From: Trichinella spiralis
Lineage: Eukaryota; Nematoda; Enoplea; Trichinellida; Trichinellidae
Length of the DNA stretch: 64,000 bases
Assembly: GCA_000181795.3 (NCBI GenBank)
Contig: CM012953.1
Coordinates: 19,419,081-19,483,080 of the forward strand
Direction: 5' to 3'
Of this stretch, positions 50,944 to 60,217 are shown in pieces; positions within the stretch are counted from its first letter, which is position 1; every line of letters begins with the position of its first letter. The translations under genes were made by a program, and so were the position numbers. The notes beneath the pieces are model-generated. The model made no database searches and had not been told where the DNA came from. It worked only from the letters and a program-made list of their open reading frames with translations.

Positions 50944-52792
50944 TTAGGCATTTTCTGTTGAATCTAAAAATGCAACTAAATTTCAAAAATGAATCACAAA
51001 TTGCAATAAAATATAAAAGCGTTCGCATTTTTTCATGTTTAAGCTGCAGCACATAATTTATATTGAAGGCAAAATTTTGAAATTAAACATTAGTTATTGA
51101 AAATAAATACACATAAATTATTAACAAATAAACATAAATAACAATGAAACTTCAAAATTAAACCAAAACATGCAAAAGTATATAAATTAAAAACTCATTA
51201 CCTATTCCAGGGGGATTATTTGGTTTTGGTTGAGTTGTCGAATCAGACTCTATGCTGCTTACAATATTTGTCTGTTCTTTCTTTACCTGCTTCAATTTAG
51301 TTTTGTTTAGTTGCTTTTCTTGTCTTTCTTTTGCTTTTAATTTTTTCTGTTCTTCTTTTGCAAGCTTTTCTGCTTCTTTTCGTTTCCTTTCTGAAATTTA
51401 TGGTGTCAAAGTAAAAAGACCATAACATATTTGTTCGAAAAATTACCAACCTTGTTCCTTTCTTTCTATTTTTAAATGCTGTGGCGTTTCTTCCAATTCT
51501 AATACCTAAATATCACATTTCATAAATATTTTTATTTTTACTATTTTCATAATTAAAAATTACCTTAATGCCACTATCTCGGCGGCTGCTGGCTGTTTTC
51601 AGTTTAATATCTTCCAGTGATTTTGTAGGCACTCGACCTAATAGTGAATTGCCTGAAAACGTGTTTTCAACATGAAGTGATATATTAAATATGATTAACA
51701 AATACAATTTTTACGCATTGCCAACTTCCATTTAACATTTAAAGTTATAAAATCAAAAGTATAATTAAACCGCTATCCATACTTTTAGCCAGTATATTTC
51801 CAAAATAAGAACTAGATGCTGATGCAGTGCCGCTGTTCGCCAAATTTGCTACTGCAGTCTTGTGACATTGTTTGCGAACTGCAATAGCGGCTGAAATTGA
51901 CACTATTCAATTAACTGAAAAATAAAATTCAAAATATCCACAATATTAAAAAATGAAAATAGATTGAAACTGAAAATAAATTAACAACGAGAAGATACCG
52001 ATACTTTTACAAAATTTTCAATTAATATCGCATCAAATAATGATTTTCTTCTGTCACAACACATCTACTACCTTTTTCTAAACAGCTAGCCCGCTGGGCA
52101 GCAGCTTTAGATCGCCGCTTTAAAACAAAATTGATTTCCGAACGCAATGGCAAACAGTAGCTGTACCCTCGGATGTTCTGAGTAGGATTCTCTTCCGGAG
52201 CTAAATATGCTGTCGTTTCTTCGGTTTTCTTAATTACTTAAAAAATAATGAAACAAAAGTTATAACAAATGATTTTCATCTTAGCAATCAATTCAAACTT
52301 GTATCTCTTATATCTCGGTAAAATTCAGCTGCTAAATTAGGAATGCCATCATCCGAAAAATTACCAGAGCTTGCATCTAAAAAATGCTTTAATGTATCAC
52401 CGAGAGCTCGAATCCATTCGTCAGAATCGCTCAACGCAGCCAAAACTACTGATTCTACTTTTTCTTTATCCTACAGTTATTAAAAGTCATCAAAGAGCAT
52501 ACTATTTTCTTTTTCAATGATACCTTTTCCAACTTTTTTGCCGACAAATTTCCAACCACCAGAAGATAGTTCGCCTTCGTTAAAATCGGTAGCGCACCAA
52601 AGCTGTTAGCGTTGATTTCTGTTTCTCGAGCAATCCAGTTGTAAAAATCATTCTCGCTGGACAGTTCTTCTTCACGGACATGAACTTTGTTTGCCGGGCC
52701 TGCACGTACCGTTTATCAACATTTATCACAAGATTCATAACGACTAAGCTTGAAACAATATGCTCAGGACATTTAAAAATATTGTAACCCAT
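50944..52792 (-). CDS. NELFA: NELF-A-like subunit of negative elongation factor
   Basis: Nine exons on the minus strand keep phase for about 323 residues: 52792-52710, 52602-52524, 52470-52299, 52236-52072, 51890-51771, 51652-51564, 51505-51451, 51390-51202, 50963-50944. The N-terminal part matches human NELF-A: CPEHIVSSLVVMNLVIN with PPSIASLL...VI, LLVVGNLS with LLLGTL, and especially LAALSDSDEWIRAL with LASLDSDPW. Later FVLKRRSKAAAQR parallels HFQLKRKPKSATLR, and RRDSGIKVLELEE parallels RKERGVKLLDISE before a charged, basic helix. NELF-A pauses RNA polymerase II with DSIF. The first ATG and last exon are least certain, and the long C-terminal tentacle of human NELF-A is absent. C. elegans is known to lack NELF. 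Confidence 0.62.
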
Positions 52793-53337
52793 TCAAGAAT
52801 TTAAATAAAACTAAGCTTTGTTCTAAATAAAGGAAACAAGAAATGCCCATTTTTTCATTCAGGTTACATTTTCGAAACATATACGTAAAAGCATGGAATC
52901 AACAAAATAAACTTTTCAATAATTCAAAATTTCATTAATAAAATAAATAAAAAAAATATTTTACATGTCATATTTTAACAATTCCAAAATTCGCAAAAAA
53001 ATTAATGCCTTCTGCCAGTATGATTCTGCTGCTTCAGAAAACACCGTAATTAAGAAAATCAAGCTTAATATTATAAAACGATAATATCGTTATTTTATAC
53101 AAATGCTATGCAGCCATTAGCATCCATTATAAAATTATTGAAAAGTAAATAAATATAACAGACTATCATGATAATGAAATCTTTTTTAAATTTATATCCT
53201 GGCTGATTTAAAAGTTGTTTTAAGCTGAAAAAAATATACTTGCTTCACTAATTTTCACTTATATGAGCCATAAAATATGTAATAATTAATAAATAAAAGT
53301 GAATAAAATAAGTCTTCCAAACTTTAACCACTGCTCG
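52793..53337. other. AT-rich 5' flank of the NELF-A-like gene
   Basis: No coding sequence recognised. It probably contains the minus-strand promoter; an extra short 5' exon here cannot be excluded. Confidence 0.45.
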
Positions 53338-53480
53338 AAACAATCGTTGTAGAAAAATATTTAGGTTGAACTTGAAAATCTTATTTTGTGAGTGGACTGT
53401 ATTGCCTTTCACAGAAATTCAAACTCGTGAAATAGGATGATTCAATTTGTTTGCACGTAAGAGAACTGTTCAATCCAACT
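53338..53480 (-). repeat. Old Bel/Pao LTR 3' end, inverted
   Basis: On the minus strand it matches the LTR end at 1738-1880 at roughly 90% by eye and, less well, the end of the young LTR at 54900-54956. It belongs with the minus-strand Bel/Pao remnant at 54008-54378. The DNA between (53481-54007) is probably the rest of this old LTR; it contains no coding motif. Confidence 0.65.
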
Positions 53481-54007
53481 GTATGCGGCAGTTGAGTTTC
53501 ACTAACGTAGTTGGCTCTTCTCAGGTTTAGGAGCGCAAGCGACAATTCTGTAACAACGGCACACGGAAACTAATGTGACGGCCACCGTGAAATTGTACCT
53601 GCATATCGAGCCCACATTTTTGTAGGACATCGACGGTAGGGGACGCCAGGTCGGAGGCCGGTGATCGTGGGCGGTGCGGCCATTATTTCGTCTTTCTTAT
53701 TTTGTTATTGCTGTTTTCGCTGCTTTGTGCTTTGTCTAATAAACTCTTAATCTCTCACGATGATCCGAGATCACGTAGCGCCGACGAGCGCTACACTAAG
53801 ATTTATTCGGAAGAATCGCACAAAACAATTACACGCAACACCACACACACAAGATCAGGTTTTCACTCGCATTCACTCTCGCCTTCGTATTTGCCTATTA
53901 CGTCACCACCACTGCCAATCGCCGGTTACAGTAGCGGATGCGGTTGGTCAGGCTCAAACGAAGGAAGTTCTCAACAGTCTCTTCCCCCCGTAATGGACCG
54001 TGGTTCA

Positions 54008-54378
54008 TCACCGAACCGATGTCCGCTCGAGAAGGATCAGCGCTCTGCTAGGCCGGGCGGTCTGTACCTTCACTGACCTTGTGACCCTGTCGCTTCCCGT
54101 CAACGGCTCTACGATCACGCCTAGTTTCCAACGATTCTGTGGAACGCCTTCTTCCACTAGGAACACTAGGTCTCCGGCTGCCGCCTGATCTTCGTCCATT
54201 TCCCTCGTGAGGTGAGAGTCACGAGATACTCTTCCAGCCATTGATTCCACGGATGTTTCATCAGCAGCTGTTGGTGTCGCCATAGCTTGCGCAGGCCGGA
54301 TGCGTTCGTCGGCGCCGATGCGGACGCAGCGGGAATCGGGAGGGATGCCAGCTCTCGTCCGATGAGGAAATGCGTCGG
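54008..54378 (-). pseudogene. Older Bel/Pao Pol C-terminus (integrase end, DUF5641)
   Basis: Minus strand: THFLIGRELASLP (compare TPAHFLIGRELSRLP of the younger copy near 57970), then after a frame change GDLVFLVEEGVPQNRWKLGVIVE and VTRSVKVQTA, typical of the DUF5641 domain (motifs split here). It is cut off exactly where the young plus-strand Bel/Pao LTR begins at 54381, and its upstream part is not found on the far side of that element. Confidence 0.72.
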
Positions 54379-54380
54379 CG

Positions 54381-54956
54381 TGTTGAGAAATCTTTTCTCA
54401 ATACCTGCTCATCACTATCTAAAAATCCCCGTGGCAATAAAACATTGCTCCTGGTACGAAAACAACAATTGCGCAACGCCAGTTGCACCTCTTGTTTTTC
54501 TCAATGGAAAACAATGGAATAGCAATTAAGCGGTGAAAAGGTCAGCGTCCTGTCATATATCTGCCACAACTCCGGTGGCCAGTTGCTGAAAAAGCGTCAA
54601 AGTGAAATGTGGCTGACAGCGCGCCTGTTCAGGCCCCGGCTAAGCTGCACAGTCTAAGGGATTGCGCAACCAAGCCGATTTTCTAATTACTTTTCGATGA
54701 TCTAGGTCGCCAGACGCGGAGTGAGGTCAAGAAAAAGATATAAATACAAGTGCGGAGGGAGGAGGGACAATAACACGGAACACGCCGTATCGAATACCGC
54801 CTGAACCGTTTTCTCTCGCTATATCATTGTTATTACTCACTGTTTATTCTGAATAAACCGATTCTTAGTCACACCCGCTGTCATTAATAATTCTATAATT
54901 AACATATACAGTCCACTATAAAAGATCTTCAAGTTCGAACTAAAGATTTTTCAACA
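54381..54956 (+). repeat. 5' LTR of the young Bel/Pao element
   Basis: Intact 576-bp LTR, TG...CA ends. A TATAAATA box at 54739-54746 and AATAAA at 54852-54857 mark the likely transcription start and polyadenylation regions. It shows the uninterrupted form of both insertion sites that are occupied in the 3' LTR: TTAA near 54527 and GTCTAAGG near 54652. Confidence 0.88.
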
Positions 54957-54961
54957 TTTTC

Positions 54962-55001
54962 TGGTCCTCCGAGCCGGATTTGAACCAGCGACCTATGGAT
55001 C
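54962..55001 (+). promoter_or_regulatory. Extended tRNA-Tyr-type primer-binding site
   Basis: TGGTCCTCCGAGCCGGATTT starts 5 nt after the LTR and is the complement of a tRNA 3' end: CCA, discriminator A, 7-nt acceptor strand, a T-arm with loop TTCAAAT, then variable loop AGGTC and anticodon-stem bases TCCAT. From memory, the closest tRNA is eukaryotic tRNA-Tyr(GTA). The match runs to about tRNA position 37, some 40 nt rather than the usual 18, and overlaps the gag start codon at 54995. Confidence 0.6.
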
Positions 55002-56911
55002 CAACTCGTGATACTACCAGCGATCGAACATCCTCCACAAACGACTCGACCGGAAATGTGACCACTCCAAGGAGCCGAACCAGAGCATACGACGCCGAAG
55101 GATCGGCATTGAAATATTGGATAGATCGATTGCAAGGACTTTGCGCTGGACGGACGGATATAGAAGCCATCCGCGAAGCAACTAAAATATTGGGACGTGC
55201 AACACAACTCTTTTTCGAGTCGCGGCAACGTTACCTAGATAGCTTGCCGGAGGAAGAAAGAGACCCAGCAATAATGGAATTCGACAAGCTAATCGACAAG
55301 CTCAAAACCACCCAACGTCAAACCAACGAACTGCTGGCGACCGCTAAAACACCATCGTCGGCCGAAATTACCCAACCACCAGCCACCAAAAACAATGATC
55401 CCAAAACCAACTCGACCAGGCCGATCCCAAAATTACCAACATTCGACGGAGACATCCTCCAATTCAAGGCCTTTTGGGATCAGTTCAACGCAGCAGTGCA
55501 TCGGAGAGAAGATCTCGAAGATGTCACCAAATTCGTGCATCTTCGATCCTGCTTGGCTGGTGCAGCACTACACGCAATCAGCGGCGTGACAACAGCAGCT
55601 GAAAACTATCCGGCTGTGGTGCAATTGCTATACGACCGATTCTATCGAGTATCGGACGTGTTGGACGCGCACATCCTCAAGATCTTTAGCGTCACAAAGG
55701 AAGTCGCCAAAGGAAAGGAAGGTCTGCTAGCTCTGCATGACAAGCTAAACGGCCACCTATTGGAACTCAGAGCGATCGGAAGAGATCTCGATACCACGGT
55801 ATCCGGTTTCCGGACCGCACTACCGCAACTGGTGGCCCAATTGCCAAAGAACATCCAATCCCGGTGGAAGGATCAATGTGGCAAATTGACGGAAGAACCG
55901 ACCTCTCAGACCTTCCTGAACTTCTTAGCAGAACAAGCCCGGTGCGCTGTAGACCTCGTACAGTCCACACAGGGAGAGAGGATATCCTCCCCCACGCATA
56001 AACACACGCTGAAGGAGAATCAGCGGAAGCGATCTCGCCCCTCTCGTCAGACGATTGGAGCCTTTCATACATCTCTCCATCCAACCTGTCCGGTGTGTCA
56101 AGATGAGCACCGGGTAACGGTATGTCCACAGTTCCTGAACCAACAGTGGTCAGAGCGGAGAGCAACGGCAGCACGACTGAACATGTGCTTCATCTGCCTA
56201 ACTAAAGGACACAGAGCAGATCGATGCAAATTCAAGCATCGTGGCTGGAGAACCCACCATCTGCTCACTTCACCTGCCACAAAGAAACAGACGCCACTGC
56301 CAGAAGGACTAGACGATACACACGCTCCGCCTGGAAAGAAGGCGCGACCTGAGTCCAGTGAGGAAACAACCACCCGTGTATTGCACGGCAATACACGCGG
56401 CTCAGCTAGAATCCGGTTTCAAACAGTGAAGGCCATTGCTACTGGTGCAAATGGGAAGCGACTGGTCATCAACTGCTTGTTTGATAGCGGTGCTGAACAA
56501 ACCCTAGTCACGGAAGATACGGCGAGGGCCTTAGGCTTGGTGGGAATGGCCGAGAGTGTAACCGTGAAAGGAATTGGCGGCATTCATTGCACCCCAACCT
56601 TGGCCAGAAGAGTCCGTTTCCGACTAAGCCCGGTGAAGGCAAACAATCACGATCTCGATGTGGAGCCCATTGAAGCCTTAACACTCCCACGGATTTGTGA
56701 CGATATCCAGTCGGTCCCAGTCCGGTGCGACAATTGGAAGCACCTCCAACACTTGCGGATTCCAGAGGAGCAAGACGAGAAGCTCCCTGTCCACGTGTTA
56801 ATCGGTGTAGATTCGTATGGCCGATTTCTCGGTGAGAAAATCCTACGAGGTAATCCAACAGAGCCGGTCGCTATCGAAACAACCCTGGGATGGGTTGTCT
56901 TTGGTCCGTGA
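54995..56911 (+). CDS. Bel/Pao Gag-protease polyprotein
   Basis: A fully open frame of 638 residues from ATG 54995; an in-frame TTG 15 nt earlier is not used. The order is: a DUF1759-type Gag region with LPTFDGDILQFKAFWDQFNA; two zinc knuckles, CPVCQDEHRVTVC and CFICLTKGHRADRC (the second CX2CX4HX4C); then an aspartic protease with LFDSGAEQTLV (DSGA active site) and GIGGIHC. It ends at a TGA just after LGWVVFGP, where pol would normally continue; pol resumes in another frame (from about 56906). Gag builds the particle and the protease processes it. Intact Gag with broken Pol suits a non-autonomous copy mobilised in trans. Confidence 0.85.
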   Translation: MDPTRDTTSDRTSSTNDSTGNVTTPRSRTRAYDAEGSALKYWIDRLQGLCAGRTDIEAIREATKILGRATQLFFESRQRYLDSLPEEERDPAIMEFDKLIDKLKTTQRQTNELLATAKTPSSAEITQPPATKNNDPKTNSTRPIPKLPTFDGDILQFKAFWDQFNAAVHRREDLEDVTKFVHLRSCLAGAALHAISGVTTAAENYPAVVQLLYDRFYRVSDVLDAHILKIFSVTKEVAKGKEGLLALHDKLNGHLLELRAIGRDLDTTVSGFRTALPQLVAQLPKNIQSRWKDQCGKLTEEPTSQTFLNFLAEQARCAVDLVQSTQGERISSPTHKHTLKENQRKRSRPSRQTIGAFHTSLHPTCPVCQDEHRVTVCPQFLNQQWSERRATAARLNMCFICLTKGHRADRCKFKHRGWRTHHLLTSPATKKQTPLPEGLDDTHAPPGKKARPESSEETTTRVLHGNTRGSARIRFQTVKAIATGANGKRLVINCLFDSGAEQTLVTEDTARALGLVGMAESVTVKGIGGIHCTPTLARRVRFRLSPVKANNHDLDVEPIEALTLPRICDDIQSVPVRCDNWKHLQHLRIPEEQDEKLPVHVLIGVDSYGRFLGEKILRGNPTEPVAIETTLGWVVFGP

Positions 56912-58373
56912 ATCCACCGTCAGCTCATCAATACCGGTTCCACTGTGCTCAAAAGGAAGACAACATGGAATGCACGCTGAAGAAGTTCTGGGAACTCGAA
57001 TCCATCGGCATCCAGCAACAGGAAGACAAAACGACCCAAGACGCGGTAAGCCGTCAATTCCTTGATACGTTAACACATAATGGGTCGCGTTATTCCGTGG
57101 GGTTGCTGTGGAAACCCGGCGTAGTCCAACTTCCGGACAATTCTGCTTTAGCTGAACGCAGATTGCGATCTGTAGAACGGCACTTGAGAAAGGATCCGAC
57201 CAAGCAACGTGAAGTGTTGGTGATATTGTCCAACTAAGGAAAACCCAGCGGACATTCCCAGTCGAGGTTGTTCGCTAGGTACTCTAATAAACACAGCCCT
57301 ATGGTGGCACGGCCCACCATGGCTGATGCAAGACAGAGAAAACTGGCCAACGGAGCCAGTAGCGAGAATGGACGACAACGAGCACCTTACAACTGAGCAG
57401 AAAACTGTTAAGGTCTTAGCCAGCCAGATAGATGGCTTCGGGGTTGAGCAGGTAATCAACCCAACCCGGTATAGTCGTTATGAGACATTAATCCGAGTAA
57501 CCGCCTACTGCCTGCGCTTCGCGCGAAATTGCCAAAATCCAGTGAGCGAGAGAACAAACAGTGTTAATCTTTCAGTGAAGAAATTATCCGACGCTGAAGT
57601 ACGGTGGCTCAGACAGGTCCAGGTGAATGAGTTCGGCATCAAGTCCGACTCGGCTGATCGGGTGAGGGAGTTTGAGCCATTTTTAGATCAAGATGGTTTG
57701 CTACGAATGGGCGGACGTCTCAGGCGATCAACTCTGCCTCCAGAGTCCAAGCACCCAATCATCCTGCCAAACAATCACCCGGTAACAGAACTGCTGATCA
57801 AGGACCATCACGTCAGGCAGATGCATGCTGGTGTCAATCAAACATTGGTAGCCATCAGAACAAAATTTTGGATCATCAGATCACTGTTTTGTGCGAAATC
57901 GAAGCACGCATCAACGATCGGCTGCTGGTGTTCATGGGTGATGACATTGCGGTGAAGCAGCATTAACTCCGGCCCATTTCTTAATCGGCCGTGAGCTTTC
58001 ACGACTACCGAGTGTGAGTACCGGAGTCTACCGGCGTGATGACACCCCAAGTGGAGTGAACCACTTGATAAGGAGATGGCGGTATCAGCAACGCCTGACT
58101 GCCCAGTTGTGGGAAAGATGGAAACAAGAGTACATCACCACCCTAGCCACGCGTGGAAGATGGCGCAAAACCGGTCAAGAGCCCAGAGTGGGTGACATTG
58201 TACTGGTGCACGAACCCAGCACTGCATGGATCAAATGGCCGATCGGAAGGATCATTGAGATCCACCCGAGTGAAGATGGCGTAATCAGATCGGCGACGGT
58301 GAAAACCAGACAAGGAACAGTAACCCGATCTGCAAGGTCACTCCGCCTGGTGGAACCATCCAGTGACGCATAG
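56906..58373 (+). pseudogene. Bel/Pao pol with internal deletions
   Basis: Successive pieces of pol remain. From 56910 is the leader of reverse transcriptase, LKKFWELESIGI and SVGLLWKPG..., to about 57237. The catalytic palm is missing: the sequence goes straight to LWWHGPPWL (end of the RNase H linker) at about 57300. Then comes the integrase zinc-binding part, HHVRQMHAGVNQTLVAIRTKFW. The integrase catalytic core is missing too. From about 57960 is TPAHFLIGRELSRLP and the DUF5641 domain to 58373. Both enzymatic centres have been lost by deletion, not by point decay. Confidence 0.82.
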
Positions 58374-58387
58374 AACCCGGTTCACCT

Positions 58388-58402
58388 TTTTGGGGTGGGA
58401 GG
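58388..58402 (+). promoter_or_regulatory. Polypurine tract before the 3' LTR
   Basis: TTTTGGGGTGGGAGG lies immediately before the LTR start TGTTGAG at 58403. Position and composition fit the plus-strand primer of an LTR retrotransposon; the single T inside is tolerated in many elements. Confidence 0.6.
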
Positions 58403-58551
58403 TGTTGAGAAATCTTTTCTCAATACCTGCTCATCACTATCTAAAAATCCCCGTGGCAACAAAACATTGCTCCTGGTACGAAAACAACAATTGCGCAACG
58501 CCAGTTGCTCCCCTTGTTTTTCTCAATGGAAAACAATGGAATAGCAATTAA

Positions 58552-60083
58552 CCCTCCTGTTATCCTCCGGGTCATATTGACCTGTTTTGATTTTCAACAT
58601 AAAAATTAGTACCAAAATTATTGACTGTTGATGTTGAATTTTTTTGACTTTTCCTCATTTCACCTTATCTGCATATACTGAAATTCCTGCGCGTCTGTCA
58701 TTCATAGTAACTGCTGTATGCACTTTAGGTACATGCGAAATCCCGGGGTTAATTTGGCCTCATGATCGATCTTCTTCTGCTGCTTTATCAGTATTGAAGG
58801 CAATGCAACATCTATCACTTTCAAGGTTCTATAGTTTATGGGATATATGGGTTAAAAATTACCTAAGATGTATAATCCTTCCGAAAATGTTACAGTTGAT
58901 GAGCGACTGTATCCTTTCAAAGGCCGATGTCAATTCAGACAGTACATGCCAAAGAAACCGGCAAAGTATGGCATTAAGTTTTGGGTAACCTGTTGCTGAA
59001 AGTCGAGCTACGCATGGAATATGCAAATATACACTGGCAAGCCGTCAAGTGGAACTCGTGCGAAATACCAAGGGATGCGAGTGGTTCTCGACATGGTAAA
59101 GGGGCTAAAAGGTGATAATGTTACACGTGACAACTTTTTTACTTCGTATGCACTGGGGGTAGAACTGAAAAAAAAGAATTTAACTTTGGTTGGAACTGTA
59201 AAAAAAACAAGCCAGAGCTACCCAGGAACTGCTGCAACTACAAGGCAGAAAATTGAACTTTTCAACATTTGCCTTTTCTGAAGATTGCACCATCGTATCA
59301 TACCTCCCAAAAAAGAACAAGAATGTTATAGTTCCAAGTACTATGCACAATGACAACCAGGTTTGCGATAGAAAGGGAAGCAAGCCTGACATTATTCTAC
59401 ACTATAATAATACTAAAGGTGGTGTGGATAATTTAGACAAAATGACATCAACGTATTCCTGCCAAAGAATATCTCCACGATGGCCATTAGTCATATTTTA
59501 CAACATCATCGACGTATCGGCATACAACGCCTACGTTCTATGAACAGAGAAACATCCAGCATAAAATTTAGGACGGCTGCATAAGCGTCGATTATTCCTG
59601 GAAGAACTTGGCAAGGCTCTACTGCAACCAGAAATGATGTGGCGCAAAACACTGCCCAGAACAGCAGCAGCAAAATCGGCGGTTGAAAGGATGCGGAAAG
59701 ATGCAGAGCAGCCATCTACAAGCGGTATCATTGATACGGATACAGGTGGTAAAAAAAGAGCCCGATGTCAATTGTGTGTTTCAAGTGACAACAAGACAAG
59801 CGTACGTTGTAAAAAATGCCAAAAATACATTTGTAAAGATCATACACAATCATATTGTAACTTATGTGCAGAAGAAATTTAAGTGTGTCAATGTACATCC
59901 ACCATATACAGGTATATTAAAAAAAATAATCTCTGAGTATTAGAATATTCATCAGAACCTTTTAAAATAAAATTCACGAATACTTAGTCACAGTATGACC
60001 GCAAAACAAACTGTGCATCACTTATGGGTCAATTTGACCCGGAGGATAACGGGAGGTAAGTAAATTTGAGGATAACAGGAGGG
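58552..60083 (+). mobile_element. piggyBac element inserted in the LTR
   Basis: TTAA at 58548-58551 and 60084-60087 are the duplicated target; the 5' LTR has a single TTAA at this point. Terminal inverted repeats are CCCTCCTGTTATCCTC and GAGGATAACAGGAGGG. A second inner copy, GGTCAATTTGACCCGGAGG at about 60030 against CCGGGTCATATTGACC near 58570, extends the terminal structure. Length is 1532 bp, shorter than complete piggyBacs, and its transposase is broken, so it would move only with help. Confidence 0.9.
58868..59882 (+). pseudogene. piggyBac transposase, truncated and frameshifted
   Basis: Pieces in order: VDERLYPFKGRCQFRQYMP with KYGIKFW from 58868 (first catalytic region); then from about 59090 DNFFTSYALGVELKKKN (second); then HYNNTKGGVDNLDKM, the GGVD region, in another frame; and last CQLCV...VRCKKCQKYICKDH...C, the C-terminal zinc-binding domain to 59882. 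The N-terminal third is absent, and at least two frame changes and stops separate the pieces. Confidence 0.8.
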
Positions 60084-60217
60084 TTAAGCGGTGAAAAGGT
60101 CAGCGTCCTGTCATATATCTGCCACAACTCCGGTGGCCAGTTGCTGAAAAAGCGTCAAAGTGAAATGTGGCTGACAGCGCGCCTGTTCAGACCCCGGCTA
60201 AGCTGCACAGTCTAAGG

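Noticed and set aside
52580-52792. A 70-codon open frame starting MGYNIFKC read as a stand-alone small gene
   Set aside because: Only its first 27 codons resemble NELF-A; a GTACGT donor at 52709 and an acceptor before 52602 restore the NELF-A reading, so the rest is intron.
54962-55001. A tRNA gene on the minus strand
   Set aside because: Only the 3' half of a tRNA is present; the D-arm, anticodon and 5' acceptor strand are missing. It sits exactly where a primer-binding site should be.
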